Part shown: piece by piece, positions 45,090 to 55,468 of the stretch
Position numbering within the stretch: position 1 is the first letter of the stretch
Layout: every line of letters starts with the position of its first letter
From: Alphaproteobacteria bacterium
Lineage (GTDB): Bacteria; Pseudomonadota; Alphaproteobacteria; Rhodobacterales; Rhodobacteraceae
Direction: 5' to 3'
Assembly (NCBI GenBank): GCA_030426685.1
Contig: JAUHYC010000019.1
Location: 1-61,955, forward strand
DNA: 61,955 bases
The notes under the pieces: model-generated
Database searches by the model: none
What the model saw: the letters and a program-made list of their open reading frames with translations, nothing else
What the model was told of the DNA's origin: nothing
Program-made: the position numbers and the translations under genes

Positions 45090-47176
45090 GTCACGGCCTC
45101 CATATCCGGGCGGGCGAGGCCGCGGTTTTCAGGGGCACTTTCGTGGTCGCGATCGACGGCCGGGGTGCTGTGAACCAGCGCCAGCCAGGCCTCGTGATCT
45201 TGACGCACCTCTTCGGCGGGGATGGTGATTTCGGTACTCGTGTCGAAACTCCAGATAATGACGGCCAATATCATCAAGACAGTCATCAATGCGGCCAGCC
45301 ACCAGATCCACCAGACGAGGGCAAACATCCAGATGCCGCTGAACACGCATAGGACAAAGCCGATACCGGTATTGCGCGGCATATCGATATCTTCATAAGC
45401 GTCCGGTGCCGGATAGGCCTCGCCACGTTCTTTCGCCGCAGCAAAGTCATCCCGTTCGGTGACCTTTGGGATAATGGCAAAGTTATAAGGTGGTGGAGGG
45501 GATGGGATCGACCATTCCAAGGTCCGCGCATCCCATGGATCGCCAACAGGCGCGCGGGTTTGCTCGCGGTCGCGGATGCTGACCCATAACTGGATCAGGA
45601 TCGAGAACAGACCGCAGGTGATGACCAGAGCGCCGATGACTGCGATGATCATATAAGGGTGAAAGCTTGGGTCCTCCCAACTGAATGACCGGCGCGGCAT
45701 CCCCATCAAGCCAACGAAATAGAGCGGCATGAAGGTCAGCAGGAATCCCAGCGTCCAGCAGGCCACCGACACGCGACCCCAGAATTCATTGAGGCGAAAG
45801 CCGAAAGCTTTGGGGAACCAGTAATTGTACCCCGCAAGCAAGCCGAACAGAACACCGGGCAGCAACACGTTGTGAAAATGGGCCACGAGGAACAGAGTAT
45901 TATGCACCTGATAGTCGACCGTCGGGTTTGCGAGGATTACGCCACTGAGCCCGCCGATGACGAACAGCATCAAGAACGCCAGGCCATACAACATCGGAAC
46001 CGAAAACCGGATGCGGCCGCGCCAGAGCGTAGCCATCCAGTCATAGACTTTCACACCGGTCGGTATGGCGATCAGCATCGTTGCAATACCGAACACTGCA
46101 TTGATCAGCGCACTCTGACCCATGGTGAAGAAATGGTGCAGCCAAACCGTGAACGACAGCACCGCGATCGACATGGTCGCGATCACAAGAGAGTTGTAGC
46201 CATAAAGGCGCTTGGCCGAGAAGGTCGCAAAAACCTCGGAATAGATGCCATAGGCGGGCAGAACCAGCAGGTAGACCTCGGGATGGCCAAACAGCCAGAA
46301 CAGGTTGGCATAATTCATCATGTTGCCGCCGAGGTCATTGGTGAAGAAGTGGAAATCCAGATACCGGTCAGCGGCCAGCAGCAACGCAGCAACACCAAGC
46401 GGCGGCATCGCAAAGATGATCAGGATCGAACTGCAGATGATCGTCCAGCAATACATCGGCAGCCGCATGAACTTCATCCCAGGTGCGCGCAACTTGTAGA
46501 TCGTGACGGCAAAGTTGATGCCGGTCAGCGTGGTCCCTATGCCTGAAACGACGATGGCCCAGATCCAGTAATCCGGTCCCACACCCGGATTGAAGGCCGC
46601 GCCGGTATAGGGCGGATAGGCCGTCCAGCCCCCGGTCGAAAATTCTCCGACCACCAGCGAGACCATCAGCATCATGCCAGCCGAGACGGTCAACCCCAGC
46701 CCGATCTGGTTCATAACCGGAAACGCCACATCCCGTGCGCCAATCATCAGCGGGACCAAAAAGTTTGCCAGACCAAAGACAAAAGGAACAGCCACGAAAA
46801 AGATCATGATCGTGCCATGTGTGCTGAAGAGTTCGGCGAAATGTTCCGGCTCAAGAAAGCCATCCCCAGGTCCTGCCGCTTGCTGTGCGCGCATCACTAC
46901 GCCTTCCAGCACACCGCGTGCCAGCATGACAATGGCAAATACGATGTACATGATACCGATCTTCTTGTGATCGGCGCTGGTCAGCCAGTCTCGCCACAAC
47001 GGCCCCCACAAGCGAAACCATGTCAGCACACTAACCACGGCCACGACGCCAACAATCACGATGGCGGCCGCCGCGTTGGCTATGATCTCATTTGCGCTGG
47101 GGTTCTGTATCAGACCGGTTATGGGGAAAGCATCCCATGTAAGCCTGCCAAAGAATGCGGAATCGGTCGATGTCAT
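45086..47176 (-). CDS. cyoB: Cytochrome bo3 ubiquinol oxidase subunit I
   Basis: The catalytic subunit, 696 residues, with about 15 membrane helices. It reduces oxygen to water with electrons from quinol and pumps protons. The signature GHPEVYLLVLPAYG carries the cross-linked His and Tyr and the Glu of the D-channel. VWLHHFFTMG supplies the CuB histidine pair and HFHNVLLPGV the haem ligands. The length and extra N- and C-terminal helices fit the bo3 quinol type rather than cytochrome c oxidase. Confidence 0.97.
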   Translation of the reverse strand: MTSTDSAFFGRLTWDAFPITGLIQNPSANEIIANAAAAIVIVGVVAVVSVLTWFRLWGPLWRDWLTSADHKKIGIMYIVFAIVMLARGVLEGVVMRAQQAAGPGDGFLEPEHFAELFSTHGTIMIFFVAVPFVFGLANFLVPLMIGARDVAFPVMNQIGLGLTVSAGMMLMVSLVVGEFSTGGWTAYPPYTGAAFNPGVGPDYWIWAIVVSGIGTTLTGINFAVTIYKLRAPGMKFMRLPMYCWTIICSSILIIFAMPPLGVAALLLAADRYLDFHFFTNDLGGNMMNYANLFWLFGHPEVYLLVLPAYGIYSEVFATFSAKRLYGYNSLVIATMSIAVLSFTVWLHHFFTMGQSALINAVFGIATMLIAIPTGVKVYDWMATLWRGRIRFSVPMLYGLAFLMLFVIGGLSGVILANPTVDYQVHNTLFLVAHFHNVLLPGVLFGLLAGYNYWFPKAFGFRLNEFWGRVSVACWTLGFLLTFMPLYFVGLMGMPRRSFSWEDPSFHPYMIIAVIGALVITCGLFSILIQLWVSIRDREQTRAPVGDPWDARTLEWSIPSPPPPYNFAIIPKVTERDDFAAAKERGEAYPAPDAYEDIDMPRNTGIGFVLCVFSGIWMFALVWWIWWLAALMTVLMILAVIIWSFDTSTEITIPAEEVRQDHEAWLALVHSTPAVDRDHESAPENRGLARPDMEAVT

Positions 47177-48135
47177 TGGCTCGCCTCCTGACCGAATTCT
47201 GTTGTGCCGGGCTGTTTCTCAAGCGGCAGTGGATCCCCGCTGTGGTATCTGTGCAGGATGTTGCGGAACAGATCGCCATCATCCAATCTGAAATAGAGCG
47301 CATTTGCGGGCATTTGGGCAGTTCCAAGCGCGGCCTGCACCTCATCCCGGTCGCTGCGCATCGCCAGTGTCTGATAAGTGGCCGAGTCCAACAAGATGCC
47401 GTCGGCCTGCAGCTTCTCGACCCAGGTATTGAATTCATCGGGCAGCATGGCGACAGTCTGGAACTTTTGCTTGGTAAATCCGCGGCCATTATATTGGGTA
47501 TTCTTTCCCAACATCGTCTCGGGCCTGTCGGCAACCAGATGAAGTTGTGTTGTCATACCCGGCATTGCGTAGACTTGACCGGCCAATGCTGGGATGAGGA
47601 AAGACTGCATCACCGTATCGGTGGTCAGGGTTAACGCCACTTTTTGATTGGTGGGAATGCCAAGCTCTCCGACGCTGGCAATGCCGAGATCCGGGTAGAT
47701 GAACAGCCATTTCCAGTCCAGCCCCACAACCTGTACCCGTAGCGCCGGATCATCGCCAAAGGGTGCGGCATAGGGATCAAGGCGGTGCGTCGCTTTCCAC
47801 AGGTAGAACGACAGGATTGCTACAATCACGACCGGTATGCCCCACATCAGCATCTCTAATCCTGCCGAAAAGTCCCAATGCGGCTTGTAAGCCGCGCCTC
47901 CATCTTTGCGCCGGCGATATCGCAGGGCTATCAGGGGCACCAGCACCAGAACAGGGACCACGGCGATCAGGATCAGCGCCGTCGCCCGCAAAAGGTGCGT
48001 TTTCTGCACCGCCGCTATAGGGCCTTGAGGGTCCATAAAGCTGTCGCTCGCCCCCGCGATTTGCGCAGACACCAGCAGCGCAACAAAGGCTGCCACTACT
48101 GGCAATGTGACAGGAGAGATCCGTAAAATGGTCAC
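47173..48135 (-). CDS. cyoA: Cytochrome bo3 ubiquinol oxidase subunit II
   Basis: A 320-residue subunit II from the GTG at 48135 (AAAGGA nine bases upstream). A TTG at 48171 is possible but less likely. Two N-terminal helices are followed by a cupredoxin-like periplasmic domain. The CuA cysteines are absent (the AMPGMTTQLHLVADRPETM region has none), which marks a quinol oxidase. Unlike E. coli CyoA there is no lipobox cysteine. It is the first gene of the operon, divergent from the lytic transglycosylase gene. Confidence 0.93.
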   Translation of the reverse strand: MTILRISPVTLPVVAAFVALLVSAQIAGASDSFMDPQGPIAAVQKTHLLRATALILIAVVPVLVLVPLIALRYRRRKDGGAAYKPHWDFSAGLEMLMWGIPVVIVAILSFYLWKATHRLDPYAAPFGDDPALRVQVVGLDWKWLFIYPDLGIASVGELGIPTNQKVALTLTTDTVMQSFLIPALAGQVYAMPGMTTQLHLVADRPETMLGKNTQYNGRGFTKQKFQTVAMLPDEFNTWVEKLQADGILLDSATYQTLAMRSDRDEVQAALGTAQMPANALYFRLDDGDLFRNILHRYHSGDPLPLEKQPGTTEFGQEASQ

Positions 48136-48267
48136 GCCTGCTGATCCTTTTGCTGCCGGGTTTCCCGGCAACTATCGGCAGAGTCAAAGAATTTCTCAAG
48201 GTCTTTTCCGAGAACGCACCCAACCGCGCTGTTGACTTCGACAGCGGTGCGCGCGAGATCAAACAGG

Positions 48268-49497
48268 ATGCGTTGGATCTTGACCCTTTTTTGTTTGATG
48301 CTGCTAGCAACGTCGGCGCCTGCGCAGGATCGCGCGGCAGTTGAGCGGCAGTTTCAGAGCTGGCTGCAAAATACCATCTGGCCGCAGGCCAAAGCCAAAG
48401 GGGTTTCGCAACGCACCTTCCAAAACGCCTTTGACGGGATCACGCTGAACTGGGGCCTGCCCGATCTGGTACCGCCAGGAAGACCCAGAAAAACTCCAAA
48501 GACCCAAAAGCAGGCCGAGTTCGGCTCGCCCGGGCGCTATTTCAACGCAGGCTCGGTTCGGGGCGCGACCTCGATGGGGCGCAAGATGGCCCATCGTCAT
48601 TCGGATACGCTGGCGCGGGTAGAGACCGAAACCGGCGTGCCCGCGCGCATCATCCTGGCCATTTGGGGGCGTGAGAGCGGATATGGGCAAGTGCCCATCC
48701 GCCACAATGCGTTTCAGGTCCTGGGCACCAAAGGCTTCATGAGTACGAGGTCCAGTTATTTCACCGCAGAACTGATTGCGGCGTTGCAGATTGCCGAAGC
48801 GGGGCATGTTGCCAACCTCAATAGCAGCTGGGCTGGGGCGCTTGGGCAGCCGCAGTTCATGCCGACCAGCTTTCTGACCTATGCAAGGGATGGCGACGGG
48901 GATGGGCGCGCCGATATCTGGCGCTCTGAGGCGGATACAATCGCCTCGATCGGCCATTATCTTGCGCAACATGGTTGGGTGGCGGGCCGCGATTGGGGTT
49001 TTGAGGTCAATGTACCGCCCGGTATCTCGTGCGCGCTGGAGGGGCCAGATCAGGGTCGTCCGATCCGCGATTGGGCCTCCATGGGTATTACCCGGGTCTC
49101 TGGCCGACCTTTCCCGGCGCATGAGCTGGCGGCCGAAGGTTATCTGATGATGCCTGCGGGCCGCAATGGACCCGCATTTGTCGTGACCCCGAATTTCTAT
49201 GTCCTCAAGGACTACAACACGAGTGATCTCTATGCATTGTTTGTCGGGCATGTCGGAGATCGCATCCAATATGGTGTTGGAGATTTCAGCGGTCGTTGGG
49301 GCAAGGTCGGCGGGCTCTACCGATCAGACATTGCCCGGATGCAGCAGGCGCTGGTTCAGCAGGGCCATGATGTGGGTGGCGTCGATGGGTTGCCGGGCTA
49401 CAAAACCCGCCGCTCGATCGGGCGCTGGCAAGAGGCGACGGGACGCCCACCCACCTGTTTCCCCGAGGCAGGAATGAAGTCCCGGCTGAAGCCCTAA
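48268..49497 (+). CDS. Lytic murein transglycosylase (MltB family)
   Basis: A 409-residue periplasmic enzyme. The ATG at 48268 gives a clean Sec signal (MRWILTLFCLMLLATSAPAQ), so I prefer it to the earlier frame at 48232. The SLT_2 catalytic domain has its Glu in GRESGYGQ near residue 136, followed by GALGQPQFMPTSF. A C-terminal peptidoglycan-binding domain (about 345-400; IARMQQALVQQGHDVGGVDG) follows. It cleaves peptidoglycan glycan strands to anhydro-muropeptides. Confidence 0.92.
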   Translation: MRWILTLFCLMLLATSAPAQDRAAVERQFQSWLQNTIWPQAKAKGVSQRTFQNAFDGITLNWGLPDLVPPGRPRKTPKTQKQAEFGSPGRYFNAGSVRGATSMGRKMAHRHSDTLARVETETGVPARIILAIWGRESGYGQVPIRHNAFQVLGTKGFMSTRSSYFTAELIAALQIAEAGHVANLNSSWAGALGQPQFMPTSFLTYARDGDGDGRADIWRSEADTIASIGHYLAQHGWVAGRDWGFEVNVPPGISCALEGPDQGRPIRDWASMGITRVSGRPFPAHELAAEGYLMMPAGRNGPAFVVTPNFYVLKDYNTSDLYALFVGHVGDRIQYGVGDFSGRWGKVGGLYRSDIARMQQALVQQGHDVGGVDGLPGYKTRRSIGRWQEATGRPPTCFPEAGMKSRLKP

Positions 49498-49888
49498 AGC
49501 AGGGACTGATTCGTCAATTGCTTGTACTTTGCAGAACCCATTCACCTTGGCCGATATGTTGGGCTTCAAGAAAATGTCATGACAGTGAAGTGTTTCAGAA
49601 TTATATTTCGAAAGCAGCGCCTGTTACGGTTTCATTCGACCTTTGTCCAAACAATTACCCCCAAAACTCTTTACCTTTGCCGAAAAACCAGCACGGTTCG
49701 CGGCAGTGAAAGACAACTTTCGCGGTTGAAGTTCCGACATTGCCTGTCGCCCAGAGTTCGAAATTTCTGACTCTGTCGCGATCTAGATCAAAGCGACGCC
49801 ACAGATAATGCCGGAGACACACTGGTAGACGAGCTGTATCACGCCAGTGGTATGGTCATCAGAAACCAATAAATGGGAGAAAACACAA
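49498..49888 (+). other. Intergenic region upstream of the oligopeptide ABC operon
   Basis: About 390 bases without a convincing gene; the short frames present lack family features. It is somewhat AT-richer than its surroundings and must hold the oppA promoter. An imperfect AGTCCC/GGGACT pair around the mltB stop (49478-49507) is the only structure I see. A GGGAGA ribosome site precedes the ATG at 49889. Confidence 0.5.
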
Positions 49889-51517
49889 ATGAACAAAATC
49901 ATACGGACTTCGCTGGCAGGGCTACTCAGCTCGACCATGATCACCGGTGCCGCTTTTGCCGCCGGTACGCATCCGAAAACAGGCGAGGCGCTGGCTGATG
50001 ATCAGACCTTCACCTATCGCATTCTGGACGAGCACAGCTCGGTCGATCCGCAGGTTGTCGAAGATGTCTCTGGCGCCGAGATCGTGCGCGATCTGTTCGA
50101 AGGTCTGATGAACCAGGACGAAGACGGAAACCTCGTTCCCGGCGTTGCAACAGGCTACACCGTCAATGACACCAAAGATGTTTACACCTTCACCCTGCGC
50201 GATGAAGCGAAATGGTCGAATGGTGATCCGGTAACTGCAGGTGATTTTGTTTTCGCCTGGAAACGTGCTGTCGATCCTGAACTGTCCTCACCCTACGCAT
50301 GGTTCATGGAACTGATGTCGATCGAGAACGCCGCTGAAATCATCGCGGGCAACGCATCGGTTGACGATCTGGGTGTCAAGGCCATCGACGACAAGACGCT
50401 TGAGGTTCGCCTGTCCGCGCCCCTGCCCTATTTCCCGCAGATGACCACGCATTCGACCACCTTCCCTGCCCCGCAGAAAGTGATCGAAGAGTTCGGCGAT
50501 GCCTGGACCAAGCCCGAGAATATCGTTTCGAACGGCGCCTATGTCCTGACCGAGCATCTGCCGCAGGAACGCTCGGTGCGTGAACGCAACGAGATGTACT
50601 GGGACAACGACAACACCATCATCGACAAGGTTGTGGCGCTTGTGATCAACGACGAAAACGTCGCCCTGACCCGCTATCTGGCCGGTGAGCTGGACCGCAC
50701 CGAAATCCCCGCTGGCCAGTACCCGCGCCTGAAGGAAGAGCACCCGGACGAGGCCATCAGCTTCCCGCGCCTGTGTAACTACTATTACACCTTCAACCTG
50801 TCCGACGGTGGCCCCGAAGCCTTCAAGGACCCGAATGTCCGTCAGGCCCTGTCGCTGGCTGTCGACCGTTCGATTATCACCGAAAAGGTCCTGGCGGGTG
50901 GTCAGCCCGAGGCCTACACCTTTGCGCCCGAGGCAACAGCGGGCTTCACCGTTCCGGACGTTGAAATGGCATCGATGAGCCAGGCCGAACGTGACGAATT
51001 GGCCAAGGAACTTCTGGCCGAGGCCGGCTATGGCCCGGATAACCCGCTGAGCTTCCAGATGGTTTACAACACTGCGGAAAACCACAAGAAAGTCGCGGTG
51101 GCCCTAAGCCAGATGTGGAAGCAGAAGCTGGGCGTCAATGCCGAGCTGGCCAACATGGAATGGAAGGTCTTCCTGGAAGAGCGTGGCAACCAGAACTTTG
51201 AGCTGGCGCGCGGCGCATGGTGCGGTGACTACAACGAAGCCTCGACCTTCCTGGACCTGCTGCAGTCAGACTCGGGTTATAACGACGGCAAGTACAACAA
51301 CGCCCGCGTTGACGAGTTGCTGGCCGAAGCCAAAACTTCGGACGATCCGGCACCGCTCTACACTGAGGTTGAGCGCATCATCGCGCAGGAAACTCCTGTG
51401 ATCCCGATCTATCACTATGCCGGTGTCTACATGATGGACAGCGATGTCGGGAACTGGCCGGTGAACAATGTCGAGCAGAACTGGTACTCGAAGAACCTGT
51501 ACAAACTCGCCGAATAA
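49889..51517 (+). CDS. oppA: Oligopeptide ABC transporter substrate-binding protein
   Basis: A 542-residue SBP of family 5 (OppA/DppA). Signal peptide MNKIIRTSLAGLLSSTMITG, cleaved after AFA. The protein has the SBP_bac_5 pattern YTFTLRDEAKWSNGDPVTAGDF and a C-terminal EPRs region with TPVIPIYHYAGVYM, which closely follows E. coli OppA. It captures peptides in the periplasm. A strong hairpin follows the stop before oppB, as commonly seen after abundant binding proteins. Confidence 0.93.
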   Translation: MNKIIRTSLAGLLSSTMITGAAFAAGTHPKTGEALADDQTFTYRILDEHSSVDPQVVEDVSGAEIVRDLFEGLMNQDEDGNLVPGVATGYTVNDTKDVYTFTLRDEAKWSNGDPVTAGDFVFAWKRAVDPELSSPYAWFMELMSIENAAEIIAGNASVDDLGVKAIDDKTLEVRLSAPLPYFPQMTTHSTTFPAPQKVIEEFGDAWTKPENIVSNGAYVLTEHLPQERSVRERNEMYWDNDNTIIDKVVALVINDENVALTRYLAGELDRTEIPAGQYPRLKEEHPDEAISFPRLCNYYYTFNLSDGGPEAFKDPNVRQALSLAVDRSIITEKVLAGGQPEAYTFAPEATAGFTVPDVEMASMSQAERDELAKELLAEAGYGPDNPLSFQMVYNTAENHKKVAVALSQMWKQKLGVNAELANMEWKVFLEERGNQNFELARGAWCGDYNEASTFLDLLQSDSGYNDGKYNNARVDELLAEAKTSDDPAPLYTEVERIIAQETPVIPIYHYAGVYMMDSDVGNWPVNNVEQNWYSKNLYKLAE

Positions 51518-51534
51518 TCGTCTTTGAACCACGT

Positions 51535-51560
51535 CCTGTCCCGGGATTGCCCGGGGCAGG
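51535..51560 (+). terminator. Strong hairpin between oppA and oppB
   Basis: An 11-pair stem (CCTGTCCCGGG with CCCGGGGCAGG, one G-T pair) with loop ATTG lies 18 bases after the oppA stop. No T-run follows. It probably protects the oppA message or causes partial termination, so that the binding protein exceeds the permeases. Confidence 0.65.
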
Positions 51561-51584
51561 GCCAATAAACATGGGGGCAGAACA

Positions 51585-52508
51585 ATGCTTGCCTATAGTG
51601 TGCGGCGGCTGCTGGTCGCCATTCCGACGATCCTGTTGCTGATCGTCGCCTGTTTCTTTCTGATGCATGTTGCGCCCGGCGGGCCTTTCACCTCGGAACG
51701 GCCTTTGCCGCCGCAGGTTCTGGCCAATATCGAGGCGCGGTACGGGCTGGACCAACCGCTGTGGAAACAGCTTTGGGACTATCTGTACAACATCGTCGTA
51801 CATTTTGACTTCGGCCCGTCCTTCAAATTCAAGGACCGGGACGTCAATGACATCATCGCGCAAGGTTTCCCGATCTCGCTGACCTATGGCTCTCTGTCGT
51901 TCCTTTTCGCGACGGCCGTCGGTGTCAGCCTGGGGATTGCTGCTGCAATCCGGCACAATACATGGATCGACTATTTCGCCGTTGGTCTGGGGATCGCCGC
52001 ACAGGCGCTGCCGAACTTCATCATGGGCCCGATCCTGATCCTGACCTTCACCCTGTGGCTGGGTTGGTTGCCGGGCGGCGGATGGCACGGAGGTCAATGG
52101 CAGTATCTGGTGATGCCGGTAATTGCGCTTGCGACATCCTATATGGGGTCCATCGCGCGGATCACGCGGTCGTCGATGTTGGAGGTTCTGAACTCGAACT
52201 TCATCCGCACCGCCCGCGCTAAGGGATTGCCGACCAGAACCGTGATCTGGCGTCATGCGCTTAAGCCCACGTTGTTGCCCGTCGTGTCCTATCTGGGTCC
52301 GGTTTTTGTCTACGTGCTGACCGGCTCGGTCTTCGTCGACATCTACTTTTCGACTGGTGGCCTGGGTCAGGCCTATGTCGGTTCGGCCTTGTCGCGTGAC
52401 TATGCCGTACTGCTGGGGGTTACGATCCTCTATGGGGCGCTGACCGTCATCGTGAACCTTTTGACCGACCTGGCTTATGCCTGGTTCGATCCAAAAATCC
52501 GCTACTGA
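51585..52508 (+). CDS. oppB: Oligopeptide ABC transporter permease OppB
   Basis: A 307-residue inner-membrane permease with six helices and the OppB N-terminal pattern RRLLVAIPTILLLIVACFFL. The EAA loop lies near residues 200-225 (NFIRTARAKGLP). It forms the channel with OppC. GGGGGCAGA precedes the ATG. Confidence 0.95.
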   Translation: MLAYSVRRLLVAIPTILLLIVACFFLMHVAPGGPFTSERPLPPQVLANIEARYGLDQPLWKQLWDYLYNIVVHFDFGPSFKFKDRDVNDIIAQGFPISLTYGSLSFLFATAVGVSLGIAAAIRHNTWIDYFAVGLGIAAQALPNFIMGPILILTFTLWLGWLPGGGWHGGQWQYLVMPVIALATSYMGSIARITRSSMLEVLNSNFIRTARAKGLPTRTVIWRHALKPTLLPVVSYLGPVFVYVLTGSVFVDIYFSTGGLGQAYVGSALSRDYAVLLGVTILYGALTVIVNLLTDLAYAWFDPKIRY

Positions 52509-52518
52509 GGGGCTGGCA

Positions 52519-53448
52519 ATGCTTGGAAAATCACAAAAAGCCGCCCATCTGGCCGAAGAAATCACCGATTACACGGTCATTCAGGGGCGTTCACTCTGGC
52601 AGGACGCACGGATGCGTTTTGTCCGCAACAAGGCAGCAATGGCCAGTGTCTTCATTCTGGCGCTGATCGTTCTGTTCACCATCATCGGTCCATACTTCGC
52701 GGCCTGGAGCAACGAAGAGATCGATTGGAACGTCATGGGCGACGTGCGCGGAATGGGCATGCCCTCAATCGAAACCGGGCACTATTTCGGCGTCGACGAT
52801 CTGGGTCGCGACCTCTACAGCCGCGTCATTCAGGCGACCACAACGTCGCTGCTGGTCGGCCTGATCGGGGCCGCAACCGCGCTGATCGTGGGTACCTGCT
52901 ATGGTATCGCCGCCGGTTACATCGGTGGTCGCACCGACAGCGTCATGATGCGCTTCGTCGATATCCTGCTGGCGATTCCGGCAACTTTGGTCATCATTCT
53001 GCTGCTTGTCGTGGCGGGGCGATCATTCTTCATGCTGTTCATCGCGCTTGGTGCCGTTGGTTGGCTGACTATGGCGCGGATCGTGCGAGGGCAGACCCTG
53101 ACGTTGAAAAACCGTGAGTTCATCGAAGCAGCGCGCGCTGCCGGCGTCAGCGAGTTCACGATCATGTACCGCCACATCCTCCCCAATCTGCTGGGTGTCG
53201 TGATCGTGTATGCCTCGCTTCTGGTGCCTGAAATGATCCTGACCGAGAGCTTTATTTCGTTCCTCGGACTTGGGATTTCGGAACCCTACACCTCGCTGGG
53301 ACGTCTGATCGCCGAAGGGGCTGGCACCATGAGTTATGGCACGCTTTGGCAATTGATTTACCCACTGACTTTCTATGTCACCATCATCATCACGATGTTC
53401 TTCATCGGCGATGGGTTGCGTGATGCTCTGGACCCGAAGGATCGCTGA
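52519..53448 (+). CDS. oppC: Oligopeptide ABC transporter permease OppC
   Basis: A 309-residue permease from the ATG at 52519, preceded by GAGGGG. It has the OppC/DppC cytoplasmic N-terminus followed by six helices and the EAA loop [20 protein letters not shown], with the [10 protein letters not shown] motif on the periplasmic loop. The next gene begins one base after its stop. Confidence 0.95.
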   Translation: MLGKSQKAAHLAEEITDYTVIQGRSLWQDARMRFVRNKAAMASVFILALIVLFTIIGPYFAAWSNEEIDWNVMGDVRGMGMPSIETGHYFGVDDLGRDLYSRVIQATTTSLLVGLIGAATALIVGTCYGIAAGYIGGRTDSVMMRFVDILLAIPATLVIILLLVVAGRSFFMLFIALGAVGWLTMARIVRGQTLTLKNREFIEAARAAGVSEFTIMYRHILPNLLGVVIVYASLLVPEMILTESFISFLGLGISEPYTSLGRLIAEGAGTMSYGTLWQLIYPLTFYVTIIITMFFIGDGLRDALDPKDR

Positions 53449-53449
53449 T

Positions 53450-55255
53450 ATGAGTCTTTTCTCCGTCAAGGACCTGAGCGTCCAGTTCGATACCCCCGAT
53501 GGTGTGGTTGAGGCCGTCAAGGGCATCAGTTTCGACATCAACCCCGGTGAGTGCCTGGGCATCGTGGGCGAAAGCGGGTCGGGCAAAAGCCAGACCTTCA
53601 TGGCTGCAATGGGTCTCCTTCCCCCGGCCGGTCGTGCGTTGGGTTCGGCGATGCTGAACGGCGCGGAAATCCTGAACCTGCCGGTCAACAAACTAAACAA
53701 GATTCGCGGCGATGACGTCGGCATGATCTTTCAGGATCCGCTGACAGCCCTGACTCCGCACCTGCGGATCGGTCAACAGATGCGCGAAGTGCTTCAGGTA
53801 CACGAAGGTCTGCAGGGCTCGGCCGCGCGGGCGCGGTGTCTGGATTGGCTAAACCGCGTGCGCATCCCCGAGGCTGCGCGCCGTCTGGATCAGTACCCGC
53901 ACGAGCTGTCGGGTGGGATGCGCCAGCGGGTCATGATCGCGATGTCGATGCTGTGTAATCCCAAGCTGCTGATTGCGGATGAACCCACTACGGCGCTGGA
54001 TGTAACCGTTCAAGCCGACATTCTGGACCTGATGGTACGGTTGCAAAAGGACGAAGGCACAGCCATTGCGCTGATCACCCACGACATGGGTGTCGTGGCA
54101 CGGATGTGTGACCGCATTCAGGTCATGCGCATGGGTGAGTTTGTCGAAGCCGGAGACACGCGCGAAATCTTCCGGGCGCCGCAGCACGAATACACACGCA
54201 CTCTGCTCGAAGCGATGCCGCGTATTGATGCGGGCGACGCGCCAAAAGCGCTGCCTCAGGTTGAAGAACCTCTGCTCAAGGTCGATGACGTCAAGGTTCA
54301 TTTTCCCATCCATGTTTCAGGCGGACTGTTCGGGCACAAAGTGCCGCTAAAAGCCGTCGATGGTGTAAGCTTTGACATCCGCAAGGGTGAAACACTGGGT
54401 GTAGTCGGAGAATCCGGTTGCGGAAAATCCACCCTGGCACGAGCGGTTTTGCAACTGATCGAACCCAGCGCGGGCAATGTCAGTTGGCTGGGCCACCCGA
54501 TCGTCGGGCTGAAACGGGCTGAACTGAACAAGTACCGCAAAGACCTGCAGATCGTGTTCCAGGACCCACTTGCCAGCCTTGATCCGCGGATGACGATCTC
54601 GGCCTCGATTGCTGAGCCGCTAAAAACCTATCGCCCCGACCTGACTGAGCGTGAACGCAAAGAAATGGTCGCCGAGATGATGGAGCGGGTCGGGCTGAAA
54701 GCCAACATGATCAACCGCTATCCACATGAGCTGTCGGGGGGTCAAAACCAGCGGGTCGGAATCGCACGGGCGATGATCAACAAACCAAAGTTGATCATCT
54801 GTGACGAAGCCGTTTCGGCTCTCGACGTGTCCATTCAGGCGCAGATCGTGGAATTGTTGCGCGAATTGCAACAAGAGTTCGGCCTGTCGATGATCTTCAT
54901 CAGCCACGATCTGTCTGTCGTGCGGGCGGTTTCAAACCGGATCATGGTCCTGTATCTGGGCCGGATCGTGGAACTCGGCGATGGTGAGGTGATCTGCTCT
55001 GAGCCAGTTCACCCCTATACCAAGTCACTGATTTCCGCGGTGCCGATCCCCGATCCAGATGTGGAGCGGAGCCGCCAAAGGCTTAAACTACCGGGTGAAT
55101 TACCCTCGCCAATGGATCCCAAAGCAGCGCTGCGGTTCTTGCCCAGCCGGTTGTCGGCGGGCCAATCGGACTACGTTCCACAGCTCAGCGAAATCGCGCC
55201 GGATCATTTTGTGGCCGAGCATGACCCGCTTGAGACGATCATGGCCAATGGCTGA
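53450..55255 (+). CDS. Fused oligopeptide ABC ATPase (OppD-OppF)
   Basis: A 601-residue protein with two ATPase domains in one chain. Domain 1 (OppD-like): Walker [10 protein letters not shown], signature LSGGMRQR, Walker [12 protein letters not shown]. Domain 2 (OppF-like) starts near residue 280: Walker A GESGCGKS, signature LSGGQNQR, Walker [12 protein letters not shown]. Each has the oligopeptide/dipeptide C-terminal extension. The fusion replaces two separate genes and drives import by OppB/OppC. It is followed by a perfect 12-bp hairpin. Confidence 0.94.
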   Translation: MSLFSVKDLSVQFDTPDGVVEAVKGISFDINPGECLGIVGESGSGKSQTFMAAMGLLPPAGRALGSAMLNGAEILNLPVNKLNKIRGDDVGMIFQDPLTALTPHLRIGQQMREVLQVHEGLQGSAARARCLDWLNRVRIPEAARRLDQYPHELSGGMRQRVMIAMSMLCNPKLLIADEPTTALDVTVQADILDLMVRLQKDEGTAIALITHDMGVVARMCDRIQVMRMGEFVEAGDTREIFRAPQHEYTRTLLEAMPRIDAGDAPKALPQVEEPLLKVDDVKVHFPIHVSGGLFGHKVPLKAVDGVSFDIRKGETLGVVGESGCGKSTLARAVLQLIEPSAGNVSWLGHPIVGLKRAELNKYRKDLQIVFQDPLASLDPRMTISASIAEPLKTYRPDLTERERKEMVAEMMERVGLKANMINRYPHELSGGQNQRVGIARAMINKPKLIICDEAVSALDVSIQAQIVELLRELQQEFGLSMIFISHDLSVVRAVSNRIMVLYLGRIVELGDGEVICSEPVHPYTKSLISAVPIPDPDVERSRQRLKLPGELPSPMDPKAALRFLPSRLSAGQSDYVPQLSEIAPDHFVAEHDPLETIMANG

Positions 55256-55261
55256 TCTTTC

Positions 55262-55294
55262 GCACCCTCTGACTTTAGGTGGGTCAGAGGGTGC
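55262..55294 (+). terminator. Perfect 12-bp hairpin after the opp operon
   Basis: GCACCCTCTGAC (55262-55273) pairs with GTCAGAGGGTGC (55283-55294) around a nine-base loop, seven bases after the stop. The sequence after it is AATTGCAC, with no T-run, so termination may need Rho or the hairpin may protect the message. Confidence 0.6.
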
Positions 55295-55468
55295 AATTGC
55301 ACACTAGAAATATGGATTAGTTTTGACTTTTCCCCGTTGTTGATGGCAAATTTCATCCGGTTCAGGTCAAGGATGCCTGGCGCGATTGATTGATACGGAT
55401 TTACGTCATATGTGGAAGCCTCGGCGCCACGAGCAACTGCCAGACATGCATCGAATTTGAGAGGGAAC

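Noticed and set aside
48304..49269. 321-codon minus-strand frame opposite the lytic transglycosylase gene
   Set aside because: The plus-strand protein has signal peptide, catalytic motif and binding domain; the antisense product looks random and basic.
49478..49507. AGTCCC/GGGACT pair around the mltB stop as a terminator
   Set aside because: Only six pairs with an 18-base loop and no T-run; too weak to call.
50288..51085. 265-codon minus-strand frame opposite oppA
   Set aside because: It is antisense to a clear binding-protein gene and has no family similarity.
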